A DNA stretch of 64,000 nucleotides, from contig CAJIYH010000006.1 of assembly GCA_905181615.1 (NCBI GenBank), positions 98,501-162,500 on the forward strand. Direction: 5' to 3'. Numbering within the stretch: the first letter of the stretch is position 1; every line of letters starts with the position of its first letter. Positions 1 through 8,813 of the stretch are shown piece by piece. The notes under the pieces were generated by a model that saw only the letters and a list, made by a program, of their open reading frames with translations, ran no database searches and was not told the DNA's origin. The position numbers were made by a program, and so were the translations under genes. The stretch comes from an uncultured Flavobacteriaceae bacterium (GTDB lineage: Bacteria; Bacteroidota; Bacteroidia; Flavobacteriales; Flavobacteriaceae).

Positions 1-776
1 GCATTAATATATTTTGAATTTCCAGTTAGCATTCCTACGCGCCATCCCGATAAGTTATATGCCTTACTTAAAGAGTTAAGTTCTATAGCAACATCCATTG
101 CTCCAGTTTGACTCATTAAACTTTGTGGATTTTTATTTAAAATAAAACTATATGGATTGTCATTGATTAATAAAACATCATTTTTCTTTGCCCATTCAAT
201 CAAGCGGATAAAGGTATCAACATCTACTTGAGCACCAGTTGGCATGTGTGGATAATTTAACCACATTAACTTCACATTTGTTGTGTCAACTTTTGATAAA
301 GCTTCAAAATCAGGTTGCCAATTGTTTTCTTCTTTCAAATCATAGAATACAGCTTCTGCTTCAAGCAATTGAGTAATGGAACTGTAGGTAGGATATCCTG
401 GGTTTGGAATTAATACTTGATCTCCTTTGTTCAGAAATGCCATAGAAATATGCATTATACCTTCTTTCGAGCCCATAAGAGGAAGCACTTCAGAATTAGC
501 GTCTAGAGTCACATTATACTGTTTTTGATAAAAAGAAGCAATCGCCTCTCTTAACTCTGGAAGCCCTTGATAACTTTGATACATGTGCGCTTTTGGCTCG
601 AGCAAACTATCCTTGATAGCCGCAATAACTGAAGGATCTGGAGGTAAGTCTGGACTTCCAATCCCCATATTAAGGATTGGTTTCCCTGCTTTAATCAAAG
701 CCGATACTTCTCTAAGTTTTTTAGAAAAATAATATTCTTTTACGCTGTCAAGGCGCTTTGCTGTTCGAGTACTCAT
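1..776 (-). CDS. PLP-dependent aminotransferase, class I/II (partial, C-terminus outside window)
   Basis: Fold-type I aminotransferase cut by the window edge; about 258 residues of the N-terminal part are present, starting MSTRTAKRLDSVKEYYF. The PLP lysine region SLSKAYNLSGWRVG and the substrate-loop motif NPGYPTY are visible. Its start codon overlaps the pheA stop by four bases (ATGA), so it is translationally coupled to prephenate dehydratase and shares the pheA attenuator. In this setting the likely job is an aromatic-pathway transamination (phenylpyruvate or prephenate). LL-diaminopimelate-type aminotransferases look similar at this level, so the substrate is an inference from the operon. 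Confidence 0.85.
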   Translation of the reverse strand, partial: MSTRTAKRLDSVKEYYFSKKLREVSALIKAGKPILNMGIGSPDLPPDPSVIAAIKDSLLEPKAHMYQSYQGLPELREAIASFYQKQYNVTLDANSEVLPLMGSKEGIMHISMAFLNKGDQVLIPNPGYPTYSSITQLLEAEAVFYDLKEENNWQPDFEALSKVDTTNVKLMWLNYPHMPTGAQVDVDTFIRLIEWAKKNDVLLINDNPYSFILNKNPQSLMSQTGAMDVAIELNSLSKAYNLSGWRVGMLTGNSKYIN

Positions 777-1600
777 AGTTTGTTTTTTGGGTATTCTCCA
801 AGAATTTTAAATTCAGTTGCCATGATTTCTATTATAGATCGGGCTTTTTTATAATGCTCAATAGCGTCAAAGGTAACGTCAACAAAAAAGGCATATTTAC
901 CAGGTGTTTCAATTACAGGTAAGGATTGAATTTTGGTTAAGTTCAATTGACAATCACTCATAACGTTTAAAACCGCAGCAAGACTTCCTCTTTGATGGTC
1001 TAATACAAATTTTAGAGCCGCTTTATTTATGTTTTTATCTTCAACCAAAGCTCCCTTTTTCTGAACGATTACAAAACGAGTTACATTGTTCTTAATGGTT
1101 TGAATTGATTCTGAAAACACTTCCAAATTAAAAATATTAGCAGCTTTTGTACTCGCCACTGCTCCAATTCCATGAAGTTGATCTTCTTCGATCTTACGGG
1201 CTATATCCGCAGTGTCTTCGGCTTCAACTAAACGTATATGTGAATGTTCTGAGAAAAAAGATTTACACTGCAACAAAGCCATGGGATGAGAATGCACTTC
1301 TTTTAGGTCTGCAATAGATTGACCTTGAAGTCCCATTAGGTTATGTTCTATATTTAAGTATGATTCTCCAATAATTTGCAGGTTGTGCTTGTCTAATAAT
1401 GCATAATTTGGGATGATGGATCCGGCAATAGAATTTTCAATTGCCATAACCGCTTGGGTTGCTCTCCCTGAAACTAAAGCGTCTGCTAAGGCATCAAAAG
1501 TTAGGCATTCTGAAATCTGAATATCTGACGGAAAATAGTTCAATGCCACCTGATGGTGAAAAGATCCTTGAATTCCTTGAATAGCGATTATCGATTGCAT
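773..1600 (-). CDS. pheA: Prephenate dehydratase (PheA, monofunctional) with ACT domain
   Basis: Converts prephenate to phenylpyruvate, the committed step to phenylalanine. 275 residues: a periplasmic-binding-like catalytic region (about residues 4-180) with the conserved catalytic TRF motif at 174-176, and a C-terminal ACT domain (about 193-275) with the IQSLP motif, the counterpart of the ESRP allosteric motif. There is no chorismate mutase domain in front, unlike the enterobacterial bifunctional enzyme. First gene of a minus-strand operon with an aminotransferase (ATGA overlap). The 5' leader carries a Phe/Tyr-rich leader peptide and an attenuator, so both enzyme feedback through ACT and transcription control are expected. 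Confidence 0.95.
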   Translation of the reverse strand: MQSIIAIQGIQGSFHHQVALNYFPSDIQISECLTFDALADALVSGRATQAVMAIENSIAGSIIPNYALLDKHNLQIIGESYLNIEHNLMGLQGQSIADLKEVHSHPMALLQCKSFFSEHSHIRLVEAEDTADIARKIEEDQLHGIGAVASTKAANIFNLEVFSESIQTIKNNVTRFVIVQKKGALVEDKNINKAALKFVLDHQRGSLAAVLNVMSDCQLNLTKIQSLPVIETPGKYAFFVDVTFDAIEHYKKARSIIEIMATEFKILGEYPKNKL

Positions 1601-1621
1601 TATTTGTTTTACTTTTTGTTC

Positions 1622-1650
1622 AAAAAAAAAGTCCCGATTAAATCAGGACT
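1622..1650 (-). terminator. Rho-independent attenuator terminator before pheA
   Basis: On the minus strand, AGTCCTGA (1650-1643) pairs with TCGGGACT (1637-1630) around a five-base loop, with one G-T pair, followed directly by a run of eight further T residues. It lies between the leader peptide and the pheA start, so it would stop transcription before the structural genes. The 5' arm is also complementary to a segment inside the leader ORF (1688-1677), the alternative antiterminator. Confidence 0.88.
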
Positions 1651-1688
1651 TGTATAGGTTATCAACTTAATAATATTACAATGCCCTG
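1644..1688 (-). promoter_or_regulatory. Antiterminator helix of the pheA attenuator
   Basis: CAGGGC (1688-1683) pairs with GTCCTG (1649-1644), and after one bulged A, TTGTA (1681-1677) pairs with TACAA (1654-1650): an 11-bp helix that cannot coexist with the terminator. Its 5' strand lies at the end of the leader ORF, 12-15 nt downstream of the Phe codons. A ribosome stalled there leaves it free to pair, while one that reaches the stop codon at 1678-1676 would cover it. This is the geometry of classical amino acid attenuation. Confidence 0.75.
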
Positions 1689-1747
1689 TTGTCTTCTAGA
1701 TAAAAGAAGAAAAAGAAACGGTTGTAATATGAAGTTGTTGTTGTCAT
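1676..1747 (-). CDS. Phe/Tyr-rich leader peptide of the pheA operon
   Basis: A 23-codon ORF (ATG at 1747-1745, TAA at 1678-1676) containing two consecutive Tyr codons, then five consecutive Phe codons (1717-1703) followed by another Tyr. That composition is the hallmark of an attenuator leader peptide sensing charged tRNA-Phe and perhaps tRNA-Tyr. It begins about a dozen bases after the predicted transcription start and ends 26 nt before the terminator stem. It is too short for ordinary ORF calling. Function is inferred from composition, position and the two alternative hairpins downstream. Confidence 0.85.
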   Translation of the reverse strand: MTTTTSYYNRFFFFFYLEDNRAL

Positions 1748-1765
1748 TTTTGTTTTAATACATTA

Positions 1766-1796
1766 CAAATGTACACTCCAGATTGAGAAAAACAAA
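1766..1796 (-). promoter_or_regulatory. Bacteroidetes-type promoter of the pheA leader
   Basis: Minus strand: TTTG at 1796-1793, 19 nt, then TACATTTG at 1773-1766, matching TTTG-19-TAnnTTTG exactly. A start near 1760 would place the leader-peptide ATG about 12 nt downstream. Confidence 0.75.
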
Positions 1797-1880
1797 TTTT
1801 TACCTATTTAATTTATCTAAGACGAACAAATCTGTATATTTAATATCGATATTGAATTGAAATCTCATAAAACACATTAA

Positions 1881-2963
1881 ATGATTGAAGAAATCCTAAA
1901 CATTGAAAATATTGACATATACTTTGTTATTGGAATAATATTATTTTTTGGGATTTTAGAGAGTATTTCTGGTTTTTTAAAAAACTCAAATCGAAAAAAA
2001 GGAGATTGGATTCAAGAAATTATGAGTTTTTTTGTTTTAGGAAATCTAGTTAAGCCTCTTATTGTTTTTTTGATATTCAAAGCTGGAGATTTGTATTTTC
2101 CAGAGTATCGATCTAGTTTAGGTTCATATTCTTTTATCATATTATTTTTAAGCTACATACTTATAGACGACCTTCTTCAATATTGGTATCATCGCACAGC
2201 TCATGAAACTCCATTTCTATGGAAACTACACAGACCACATCACCAAGCTGAAGAAATGGGATATTTTGTTTCCTATAGAAATGCATTACTTTATTACTTA
2301 TTGATGCCTAACATTTGGTGGGTTGCACTGGTTCTGTTTTTGGGCGGTGCTAAGGCAGTAGCTCTAGGATTAATCCTGAAACAATTTGTTATTATAGGCT
2401 CTCACAGCCGATTGAAGTGGGATAAACCTTTTTATGAATATGCTGTGTTACATCCAATAATTAAAGTAATAGAGCGGATCATTATCACTCCAGCATTCCA
2501 CCACTCACACCATGGAACTTCTCGTTTAGATTCTGCTAGTGAACCCAATGGAAATTTTGGCAATATGTTTAGTCTTTGGGATCAACTTTTTGGGACAGCT
2601 ACGTTTCAAAACAGCTATCCAAAAGAATATGGTTTACAACAAAAAACAAACGATCCTTGGACTGCATCCTATTTTTATCCTTTTGTTAAATCACCTGACC
2701 CAAAAAGCGAATGGAATTCAGGATTTAAAAAAACGGATACTTTGTCTTTAGAAGCACTTTCTGTTTCTTTAACCAAAGGAGAAAATTATTTATGGTGCGC
2801 GTGTGGCATGAGTACTAAACAGCCCTTTTGTGATGGTTCGCATCATGGATCTAAGTTTAAACCTCAAAAATTCACTGCTAAAAGAACGGGAGAAGTTAAA
2901 CTCTGTAATTGCAAAAAAAGTAATCAAACTCCGTTTTGTGATGACACCCACCTTACCCTATGA
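1881..2963 (+). CDS. Sterol desaturase/fatty acid hydroxylase family membrane protein fused to two CDGSH iron-sulfur motifs
   Basis: Residues 1-240 form the multi-pass di-iron hydroxylase domain: hydrophobic segments and the histidine boxes HRTAH (104-108), HRPHH (117-121) and HHSHH (207-211). Residues 300-360 carry two CDGSH-type motifs: a canonical C-x-C-x2-S-x3-P-x-CDGSH at 306-321, and a second at 342-357 in which CDGSH reads CDDTH. Each set of three Cys and one His can hold a 2Fe-2S cluster. The likely role is oxygen-dependent hydroxylation of a lipid, with the cluster domain possibly supplying electrons; the substrate is unknown. The ATG at 2960 of the following SDR overlaps its stop, suggesting a shared pathway. 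Confidence 0.85.
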   Translation: MIEEILNIENIDIYFVIGIILFFGILESISGFLKNSNRKKGDWIQEIMSFFVLGNLVKPLIVFLIFKAGDLYFPEYRSSLGSYSFIILFLSYILIDDLLQYWYHRTAHETPFLWKLHRPHHQAEEMGYFVSYRNALLYYLLMPNIWWVALVLFLGGAKAVALGLILKQFVIIGSHSRLKWDKPFYEYAVLHPIIKVIERIIITPAFHHSHHGTSRLDSASEPNGNFGNMFSLWDQLFGTATFQNSYPKEYGLQQKTNDPWTASYFYPFVKSPDPKSEWNSGFKKTDTLSLEALSVSLTKGENYLWCACGMSTKQPFCDGSHHGSKFKPQKFTAKRTGEVKLCNCKKSNQTPFCDDTHLTL

Positions 2964-3685
2964 AAAACACACCAAAGAAAGCCATAATTATCGGTGCAAG
3001 TTCAGGAATTGGAAAGGCACTAGCTCGAGAGCTAATTCAAAATAATTACCGTGTTGGTGTTACAGGTCGGAGGAAAGAACAACTTGTAGCACTTCAAAAA
3101 GAACATCCAAAAGAAATTTACATCAAGGCATTCGACTGCAAGCAGGAAGATGCATTGGATCATATAGAAGCCTTAACCGACTCCCTAGGTGGTGTTGATC
3201 TATTCATTATAAGTGCAGGGGTTGGGCACATTAATCCTAATTTTGATTTTAATTTAGAAGACCAAACCAATCAGTTGAACGTAATTGCTTTTACACTTTT
3301 AGTGAATTGGAGCATGCATTATTTCAGAACAAAAGGGCATGGACATTTAGTGACTATTTCATCTGTAGCAAGTTTGAGGGGAGGTAGGCACGGCCCCGCA
3401 TACGGTGCTTCCAAAGCATATCAATCGAACTACATTGAAGGGATGGCTCAAAAAGCTATTCAAAGTAAATTACCTATTTATACCACAGACGTTCGTCCTG
3501 GTTTTGTTAAGACAGCCATGGCTAAAGGGCCTAAAATGTTTTGGGTGTCCAGTAAAGAAAAGGCAGCAAAGCAAATTTACAGGAGTATTCAGAAGAAAAA
3601 ACGAATTGTATACATCACGCGTCGCTGGATACTAATTGGTTGGATTCTAAAACGAATTCCTTGGTTTATATACAAACACATGTAA
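2960..3685 (+). CDS. Short-chain dehydrogenase/reductase
   Basis: Classical SDR of 241 residues: nucleotide-binding GASSGIG at 12-18, the NNAG-equivalent SAGVG near 85-89, catalytic Ser in TISS (about 132-135), and Y148-xxx-K152. NADP(H) preference is plausible from the Arg pair after strand 2 (TGRRKE). It overlaps the stop of the sterol-desaturase/CDGSH gene by four bases, so the two are translationally coupled and may modify the same lipid-like substrate. The C-terminus is Arg/Lys/Trp-rich and hydrophobic and may associate with the membrane. The substrate cannot be read from sequence. Confidence 0.92.
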   Translation: MKNTPKKAIIIGASSGIGKALARELIQNNYRVGVTGRRKEQLVALQKEHPKEIYIKAFDCKQEDALDHIEALTDSLGGVDLFIISAGVGHINPNFDFNLEDQTNQLNVIAFTLLVNWSMHYFRTKGHGHLVTISSVASLRGGRHGPAYGASKAYQSNYIEGMAQKAIQSKLPIYTTDVRPGFVKTAMAKGPKMFWVSSKEKAAKQIYRSIQKKKRIVYITRRWILIGWILKRIPWFIYKHM

Positions 3686-3719
3686 GCATTTTTTAATTTA
3701 TCTTTATAAAAAAAAGCGA

Positions 3720-4613
3720 GTGGCATTAATTATCAATCAAGTCAAAAAAAAGTACGGAAAAATTGAAGCTCTTCAAGGGGTTTCAATAGCACTTAAAGCA
3801 GGTGAGGTAGTTGGTTTATTAGGTCCTAACGGGGCAGGAAAATCTACGCTCATGAAAATACTAACCGGATCCGTAGAACAGTGGAATGGTACAATTACTT
3901 ATAAAGATTTAGATTTAAGGGATTCCCTTAAAAGTATTCAACAAAACACAGGATACCTACCCGAAAATAATCCTTTGTATGGCGAGTTATTTGTATTGGA
4001 ATATCTGCACTTTACGGCTTCGCTTTACAAAATCAAAGATGCACCATTTACAAAAATCATAGACCAAGTTGGTCTTACAGAATATAGAAACCGAAAAATA
4101 GATACGCTCTCAAAAGGATATCAGCAGCGCGTGGGACTTGCAGCTGCATTGCTTCATAATCCAGAAATATTAATTTTAGATGAGCCAACAACTGGCTTGG
4201 ACCCAAACCAAATGGTCGAAATTAGAAAGTTAATTCGAAATCTCGGCAAAGACAAAATTGTAATTCTTTCCAGTCACATCCTCTCAGAAGTAGAAAGTGT
4301 TTGTGACAGAGTTGTTATTATAAAAGAAGGGAAACTTGTCGCAGATAAAAATCTAGAAGATCTTAGAAAAGGACAGCAGCAAGTTATATTAGTAGAATTT
4401 GATTACCGTGTTGAAACAGAGGCTTTGTCCAAAATTCCTCACGCAACTAAAGTGGTCAATACCTTTGATTTTACTTATGAAATAAATTTTGACACAAAAG
4501 AAGACATGCGAACTCAAGTATTTGATTTTGCACGCGAAAATGAACTTAAAATTTTGGGATTACAACTTAAAAACGAAAACTTAGAACAGTTGTTTACAGA
4601 AACAACAACCTAA
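3720..4613 (+). CDS. gldA: ABC transporter ATP-binding protein, GldA-like
   Basis: 297-residue ABC ATPase: Walker A GPNGAGKS (35-42), signature LSKGYQQR (about 130-137), Walker B LILDEP (151-156) and switch His in SSHIL. The stretches LPENNPLY and LDEPTTGLDPNQMVEIR closely resemble flavobacterial GldA, the ATPase of the GldAFG exporter needed for gliding and type IX-related surface functions. No permease (GldF/GldG) is adjacent, which is also usual for gldA. The start is GTG at 3720; no in-frame ATG lies before the first conserved strand. A generic drug/polysaccharide ABC-2 ATPase is the alternative. Confidence 0.85.
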   Translation: MALIINQVKKKYGKIEALQGVSIALKAGEVVGLLGPNGAGKSTLMKILTGSVEQWNGTITYKDLDLRDSLKSIQQNTGYLPENNPLYGELFVLEYLHFTASLYKIKDAPFTKIIDQVGLTEYRNRKIDTLSKGYQQRVGLAAALLHNPEILILDEPTTGLDPNQMVEIRKLIRNLGKDKIVILSSHILSEVESVCDRVVIIKEGKLVADKNLEDLRKGQQQVILVEFDYRVETEALSKIPHATKVVNTFDFTYEINFDTKEDMRTQVFDFARENELKILGLQLKNENLEQLFTETTT

Positions 4614-4616
4614 AGA

Positions 4617-5144
4617 ATGATAAAAAAACCTCGTCTTATCATAGCACCTTTAACCAAATCTGACTGTGCAGATATTCATTATAAAAATAGTTTTTCTGAA
4701 GTTGCAGCATTCAACACCATTGGAATCCCTAAAAACCTTAAGGTTACAGAAGACTTTTTACAGCCTCTTTTTAAGCCTCAACAAGTTGAAAATGGTCAGC
4801 AATTGGGATGGAGTATTCGCTTGCTTAAAGACAATACTTTTATTGGTGAATTGGGGAAGCGTGTTTCTACCCCTAAGTTCAACAAAGGTGAAATTCATTA
4901 TAGTCTAATTCCAGAATTTTGTAATAAAGGCTATGCGACCGAAGCAGTTCAGGCTATCTTAAAGCATGGTTTTGAAACCCTAAACTTACACCGTATCGAA
5001 GCAGGGGTAACTTCTCAGAATTTAAAATCTATTAAATTACTAGAAAAAGTAGGGATGACGCGTGAGGGAATGCACCGAAAAATTTTGCTGATTCGCGGAC
5101 AATGGATTGACAATTTTAGCTATGCTATTTTGGTGGAAGATTAA
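4617..5144 (+). CDS. GNAT family N-acetyltransferase (RimJ/RimL type)
   Basis: 175 residues with the acetyltransferase-3 layout: an N-terminal strand with the substrate side, a central GELGKR strand, and the acetyl-CoA loop region GYATEAVQAILKHGF followed by LHRIEAGVTSQNLKSIKLLEKVGM, typical of enzymes acetylating N-terminal or side-chain amines of proteins or small amines. It starts three bases after the GldA-like gene and is probably co-transcribed with it, though no functional link is known. The substrate cannot be assigned. Confidence 0.88.
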   Translation: MIKKPRLIIAPLTKSDCADIHYKNSFSEVAAFNTIGIPKNLKVTEDFLQPLFKPQQVENGQQLGWSIRLLKDNTFIGELGKRVSTPKFNKGEIHYSLIPEFCNKGYATEAVQAILKHGFETLNLHRIEAGVTSQNLKSIKLLEKVGMTREGMHRKILLIRGQWIDNFSYAILVED

Positions 5145-5168
5145 GTTGAGCTTATCTTTTTAAACTCC

Positions 5169-6125
5169 CTAAAAAACCGCCTCAGCTACCGCTTTAATAT
5201 TATCGGATTTTCCCATTGAATAATAATGCAAAAAAGGAACACCAGCAGCTTTTAGTTCGTTACTCTGTTGTATACACCATTCTACTCCAACCTGACGAAT
5301 TGCGGAATTATCCTTACACTTGATTACTGACTTGATTAATGCCTCCGGCAAATCAACGTGAAAACGTTGCGGTATAGCGTTCAATTGTTTTAAAGTTGCA
5401 AAAGGTTTTAGACCTGGGATTATAGGCACATTAATTCCTGCTTCTTTACATTTATCTACAAACTCAAAATATTTTTGGTTGTCAAAAAACATTTGTGTTA
5501 CTATATAGTTTGCGCCGGCTTCAATTTTTTTCTTTAAAAAATGAATGTCACTTTCTAGCGAAGGTGCTTCCATATGTTTTTCGGGATAGCCCGAAACTCC
5601 AATGCAAAAATCAGTCTTCGAGGTATTTAAAATCTCTTCATCTAAATAGTACCCCTTATTTAATTCCTGAACCTGATTTACAAGTTCATTAGCAAATGTA
5701 TGTCCATCTTTGTGGGGCTTAAAATAGGTTTCTGACTTAATTGCATCACCACGTAGTGCCACTACGTTATCGATACCTAAAAAATCGAGGTCAATCAAAA
5801 AATTTTCTGTGTCTTCTTTTGTGAATCCACCACATAATATGTGTGGAATAGCGTCAACATTATACTTATGTTGTAATGCAGCGCAAATACCAACAGTCCC
5901 CGGACGTTTTCTTATAACGTGCTTCTCTAGAAGTCCATTAGAAAGTTCCTTGTAAACGTATTCTTCTCTATGATAAGTAACATCAATAAAAGGAGGATTG
6001 AAATCCATTAAAGGATCTATGGATTCATATATTGATTGTATGTTCTGACCTTTTAAAGGAGGTAATATTTCAAAGGTAAACTGGGTTAAACCAGCCGCTT
6101 TTTTAATGTGGTCTGTTACTTTCAT
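5169..6125 (-). CDS. metF: 5,10-methylenetetrahydrofolate reductase
   Basis: FAD-dependent TIM barrel that makes 5-methyl-THF, the methyl donor for MetH. 318 residues, slightly longer than the E. coli enzyme. Family motifs are visible: FEILPP near the N-terminus (catalytic Glu), VALRGD, and the flavin/folate-site stretch GANYIVTQMFFDN, then IPIIPGLKP. Last gene of the methionine operon, six bases after metH(C). The neighbouring GNAT gene converges on it with a 24-bp gap and no clear terminator. Confidence 0.95.
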   Translation of the reverse strand: MKVTDHIKKAAGLTQFTFEILPPLKGQNIQSIYESIDPLMDFNPPFIDVTYHREEYVYKELSNGLLEKHVIRKRPGTVGICAALQHKYNVDAIPHILCGGFTKEDTENFLIDLDFLGIDNVVALRGDAIKSETYFKPHKDGHTFANELVNQVQELNKGYYLDEEILNTSKTDFCIGVSGYPEKHMEAPSLESDIHFLKKKIEAGANYIVTQMFFDNQKYFEFVDKCKEAGINVPIIPGLKPFATLKQLNAIPQRFHVDLPEALIKSVIKCKDNSAIRQVGVEWCIQQSNELKAAGVPFLHYYSMGKSDNIKAVAEAVF

Positions 6126-6131
6126 AAATAG

Positions 6132-8813
6132 TTATTTAATGTTTGGACGAAGCCACTTTTCTGCTTCTTTTAAATCTATATTCTTTCTTTTACTATAACT
6201 AGCAACTTGATCTTGAGTGATTTTACCAACGCCAAAATACTGTGCTTCTGGATGTGCAAAATAATAACCTGAAACTGAAGCTGCTGGCCACATTGCTAAG
6301 CTTTCGGTAAGTGTTACTCCTATGTTCTCTTCAACTTGTAGTAGGTCCCAAATAGTGTTTTTTTCTAAATGATCTGGGCATGCTGGATATCCCGGTGCCG
6401 GACGGATTCCTTTGTAAGCTTCCTTTATTAAGGCTTCGTTATCTAAAACTTCATCTGATGCATACCCCCAAGACTTTGTTCTAACTTCTTTGTGCAAAAA
6501 TTCGGCAAAAGCTTCGGCGAATCGATCGGCTAATGCTTTTACCATAATGGCATTATAATCGTCGTTATCATCCTCATATGCTTTGGCTAGTTCTGGAGTT
6601 CCAAAGCCTGTCGAAACACAAAAACTCCCGACATAATCTTTAACTCCACTATTTTTTGGAGCTATAAAGTCGGCTAAAGCAATGTTGTTTTTTCCTGCTC
6701 TTTTTTTGAGCTGTTGACGTAAAGTCAAAAACGTGACTTGTCCTTCAGATCTAGTTTCATTTTCATAAACTTCAATGTCATCGTCAGCAATTGAATTCGC
6801 TGGAAAAATTCCAAAAACTGCTTTAGCAGTTAGTGACTTATTTTCTAAAATTTCTGACAAAATAACCTGTGCGTCTGCAAATAATTCTGTGGCTTGTTCT
6901 CCAACCACAGCATCGTCTAAAATAGCTGGGTAATGCCCATGTAAATCCCATGAACGGAAAAATGGACTCCAATCTATAAAAGGAACTAATTCCTCTAAAT
7001 TTTGATTTTCTATGACTTGAATTCCTAATTGATTAGGAACCTTGGGCTGGTATGAATCCCAATCTAATTTTAATTTACGCTCTCGAGCTGTTTTTAAATC
7101 AATATGCTGTTTGGTTTCTTGACGATCCATAAATTTTGATCTAAAAAGATCATATTCATTTCGAATCGAATCTTTATAAACTTGTGAATTTTCTTTATTC
7201 AATAAGCTCCCTGCAACAGTTACAGCTCTAGAGGCATCATTTACATGAATTACTGTAGTAGTTAACACTGGAGCAATCTTGACCGCTGTGTGTGCCTTAG
7301 ATGTTGTAGCGCCTCCTATCATCAAGGGGATTTTTAAGTCCCGACGTTTTATTTCTTGGGCGACATAAATCATTTCGTCTAACGATGGAGTGATTAAACC
7401 TGATAATCCAATAATGTCTACTTCTTGCTCTATGGCAGTGGCTATGATTTTCTCGAGAGGAACCATAACTCCTAGGTCAATTATTTCATAGTTATTACAT
7501 GCCAAGACAACCCCAACAATGTTTTTTCCAATATCGTGCACATCCCCTTTTACAGTTGCCATCAATATTTTTCCTGCAGCTTCTTGTTTTCCATCTTTTT
7601 CAGCCTCAATGAAAGGTAATAAGTGAGCTACAGCTCTTTTCATAACCCGTGCAGATTTAACTACTTGAGGTAGAAACATTTTCCCTGAACCAAATAAATC
7701 ACCAACGACATTCATTCCGATCATCAGGTTACCTTCAATAACTTCAATTGGTCTCGATGCTGATAATCGTGCTTCTTCAATATCCTCTAAAATGAACTCA
7801 TCAATTCCTTTAACTAAAGCGTATGTTATGCGCTCTTGAAGTGGAGTGGATCTCCATTCTTTTACTACAAGCTTTTTTTTGGTTGTGTTATCAATAATTT
7901 GTTCTGCAAAATCAAGTAGGCGTTCCGTAGCATCTTCCCTCCTATTGAGCAAAACATCTTCAACATGAATTAAAAGTTCAGAATCAATTTCGTCATAAAT
8001 TTCTAACATGGTTGGGTTTACAATTCCCATGTTCATTCCGTGCTGAATTGCATGATATAAAAATGCAGAATGCATTGCTTCCCGTACTTTGTTATTTCCT
8101 CTAAATGAAAAAGAAATATTACTAACTCCTCCACTAACATGGACGTGGGGTAAATTTTCTCTTATCCAAGATGCTGTTTTAAAAAAATCTACAGCGTTGT
8201 TTTTATGTTCATCCATTCCTGTAGCTACAGGAAAAATATTAGGGTCAAAAATGATGTCTTGTGGAGGAAAACCTACCACCTTTACCAAAACATCATAGGA
8301 GCGCTCACATATTTCTATTCTTCGTTCAAGAGTGTCTGCTTGACCATCTTCATCAAAAGCCATTACTATAACTGCCGCACCATATCTTCTAATGGTATTG
8401 GCTTGTTCTATGAAATTTTCTTCCCCTTCTTTTAAACTAATTGAGTTTACAACAGATTTTCCTTGAACAACTTTTAGACCCGCTTCAATAATTTCCCATT
8501 TAGAACTATCGATCATTATAGGTATTCGCGAAATATCCGGTTCGGCAGCTAAAAGATTCAGGTAGGTTGTCATGGCTTCAGCTCCATCAATCATACCTTC
8601 ATCCATGTTCACATCCAAAATTTGTGCACCACCATCTACCTGATCTCTAGCAACCTCAACGGCAGTGTTAAAATCTCCCTGCTCGATTAAACGTAAAAAT
8701 TTGCGCGAACCGGTTACATTGGTCCGTTCTCCAATATTTATGAAATTCGTCTCTGGAGTAACCACAAGAGGTTCTAGTCCGGAAAGTTTGAGGTATTTAG
8801 TTCCGGTTTTCAT
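6132..8813 (-). CDS. metH: Methionine synthase, C-terminal polypeptide (folate, cobalamin and activation domains)
   Basis: 893-residue second half of a split MetH. In order: pterin-binding domain (about 20-290, [12 protein letters not shown]), cobalamin cap and B12-binding Rossmann domain (about 320-570) with the lower-ligand motif DVHDIG (D424, H426, G429), then GLSGLITPS, and the AdoMet activation domain (about 590-893) with [12 protein letters not shown]. It transfers the methyl group of 5-methyl-THF to homocysteine through cob(I)alamin together with the separate homocysteine-binding polypeptide just upstream, which overlaps it by four bases. The domains lost from its N-terminus are exactly those encoded by the neighbour. 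Confidence 0.96.
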   Translation of the reverse strand: MKTGTKYLKLSGLEPLVVTPETNFINIGERTNVTGSRKFLRLIEQGDFNTAVEVARDQVDGGAQILDVNMDEGMIDGAEAMTTYLNLLAAEPDISRIPIMIDSSKWEIIEAGLKVVQGKSVVNSISLKEGEENFIEQANTIRRYGAAVIVMAFDEDGQADTLERRIEICERSYDVLVKVVGFPPQDIIFDPNIFPVATGMDEHKNNAVDFFKTASWIRENLPHVHVSGGVSNISFSFRGNNKVREAMHSAFLYHAIQHGMNMGIVNPTMLEIYDEIDSELLIHVEDVLLNRREDATERLLDFAEQIIDNTTKKKLVVKEWRSTPLQERITYALVKGIDEFILEDIEEARLSASRPIEVIEGNLMIGMNVVGDLFGSGKMFLPQVVKSARVMKRAVAHLLPFIEAEKDGKQEAAGKILMATVKGDVHDIGKNIVGVVLACNNYEIIDLGVMVPLEKIIATAIEQEVDIIGLSGLITPSLDEMIYVAQEIKRRDLKIPLMIGGATTSKAHTAVKIAPVLTTTVIHVNDASRAVTVAGSLLNKENSQVYKDSIRNEYDLFRSKFMDRQETKQHIDLKTARERKLKLDWDSYQPKVPNQLGIQVIENQNLEELVPFIDWSPFFRSWDLHGHYPAILDDAVVGEQATELFADAQVILSEILENKSLTAKAVFGIFPANSIADDDIEVYENETRSEGQVTFLTLRQQLKKRAGKNNIALADFIAPKNSGVKDYVGSFCVSTGFGTPELAKAYEDDNDDYNAIMVKALADRFAEAFAEFLHKEVRTKSWGYASDEVLDNEALIKEAYKGIRPAPGYPACPDHLEKNTIWDLLQVEENIGVTLTESLAMWPAASVSGYYFAHPEAQYFGVGKITQDQVASYSKRKNIDLKEAEKWLRPNIK

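Noticed and set aside
3405..3635. 76-codon frame inside the SDR gene
   Set aside because: Shadow of the SDR in another frame; no start context or family resemblance. The other short frames inside known genes were dropped for the same reason.
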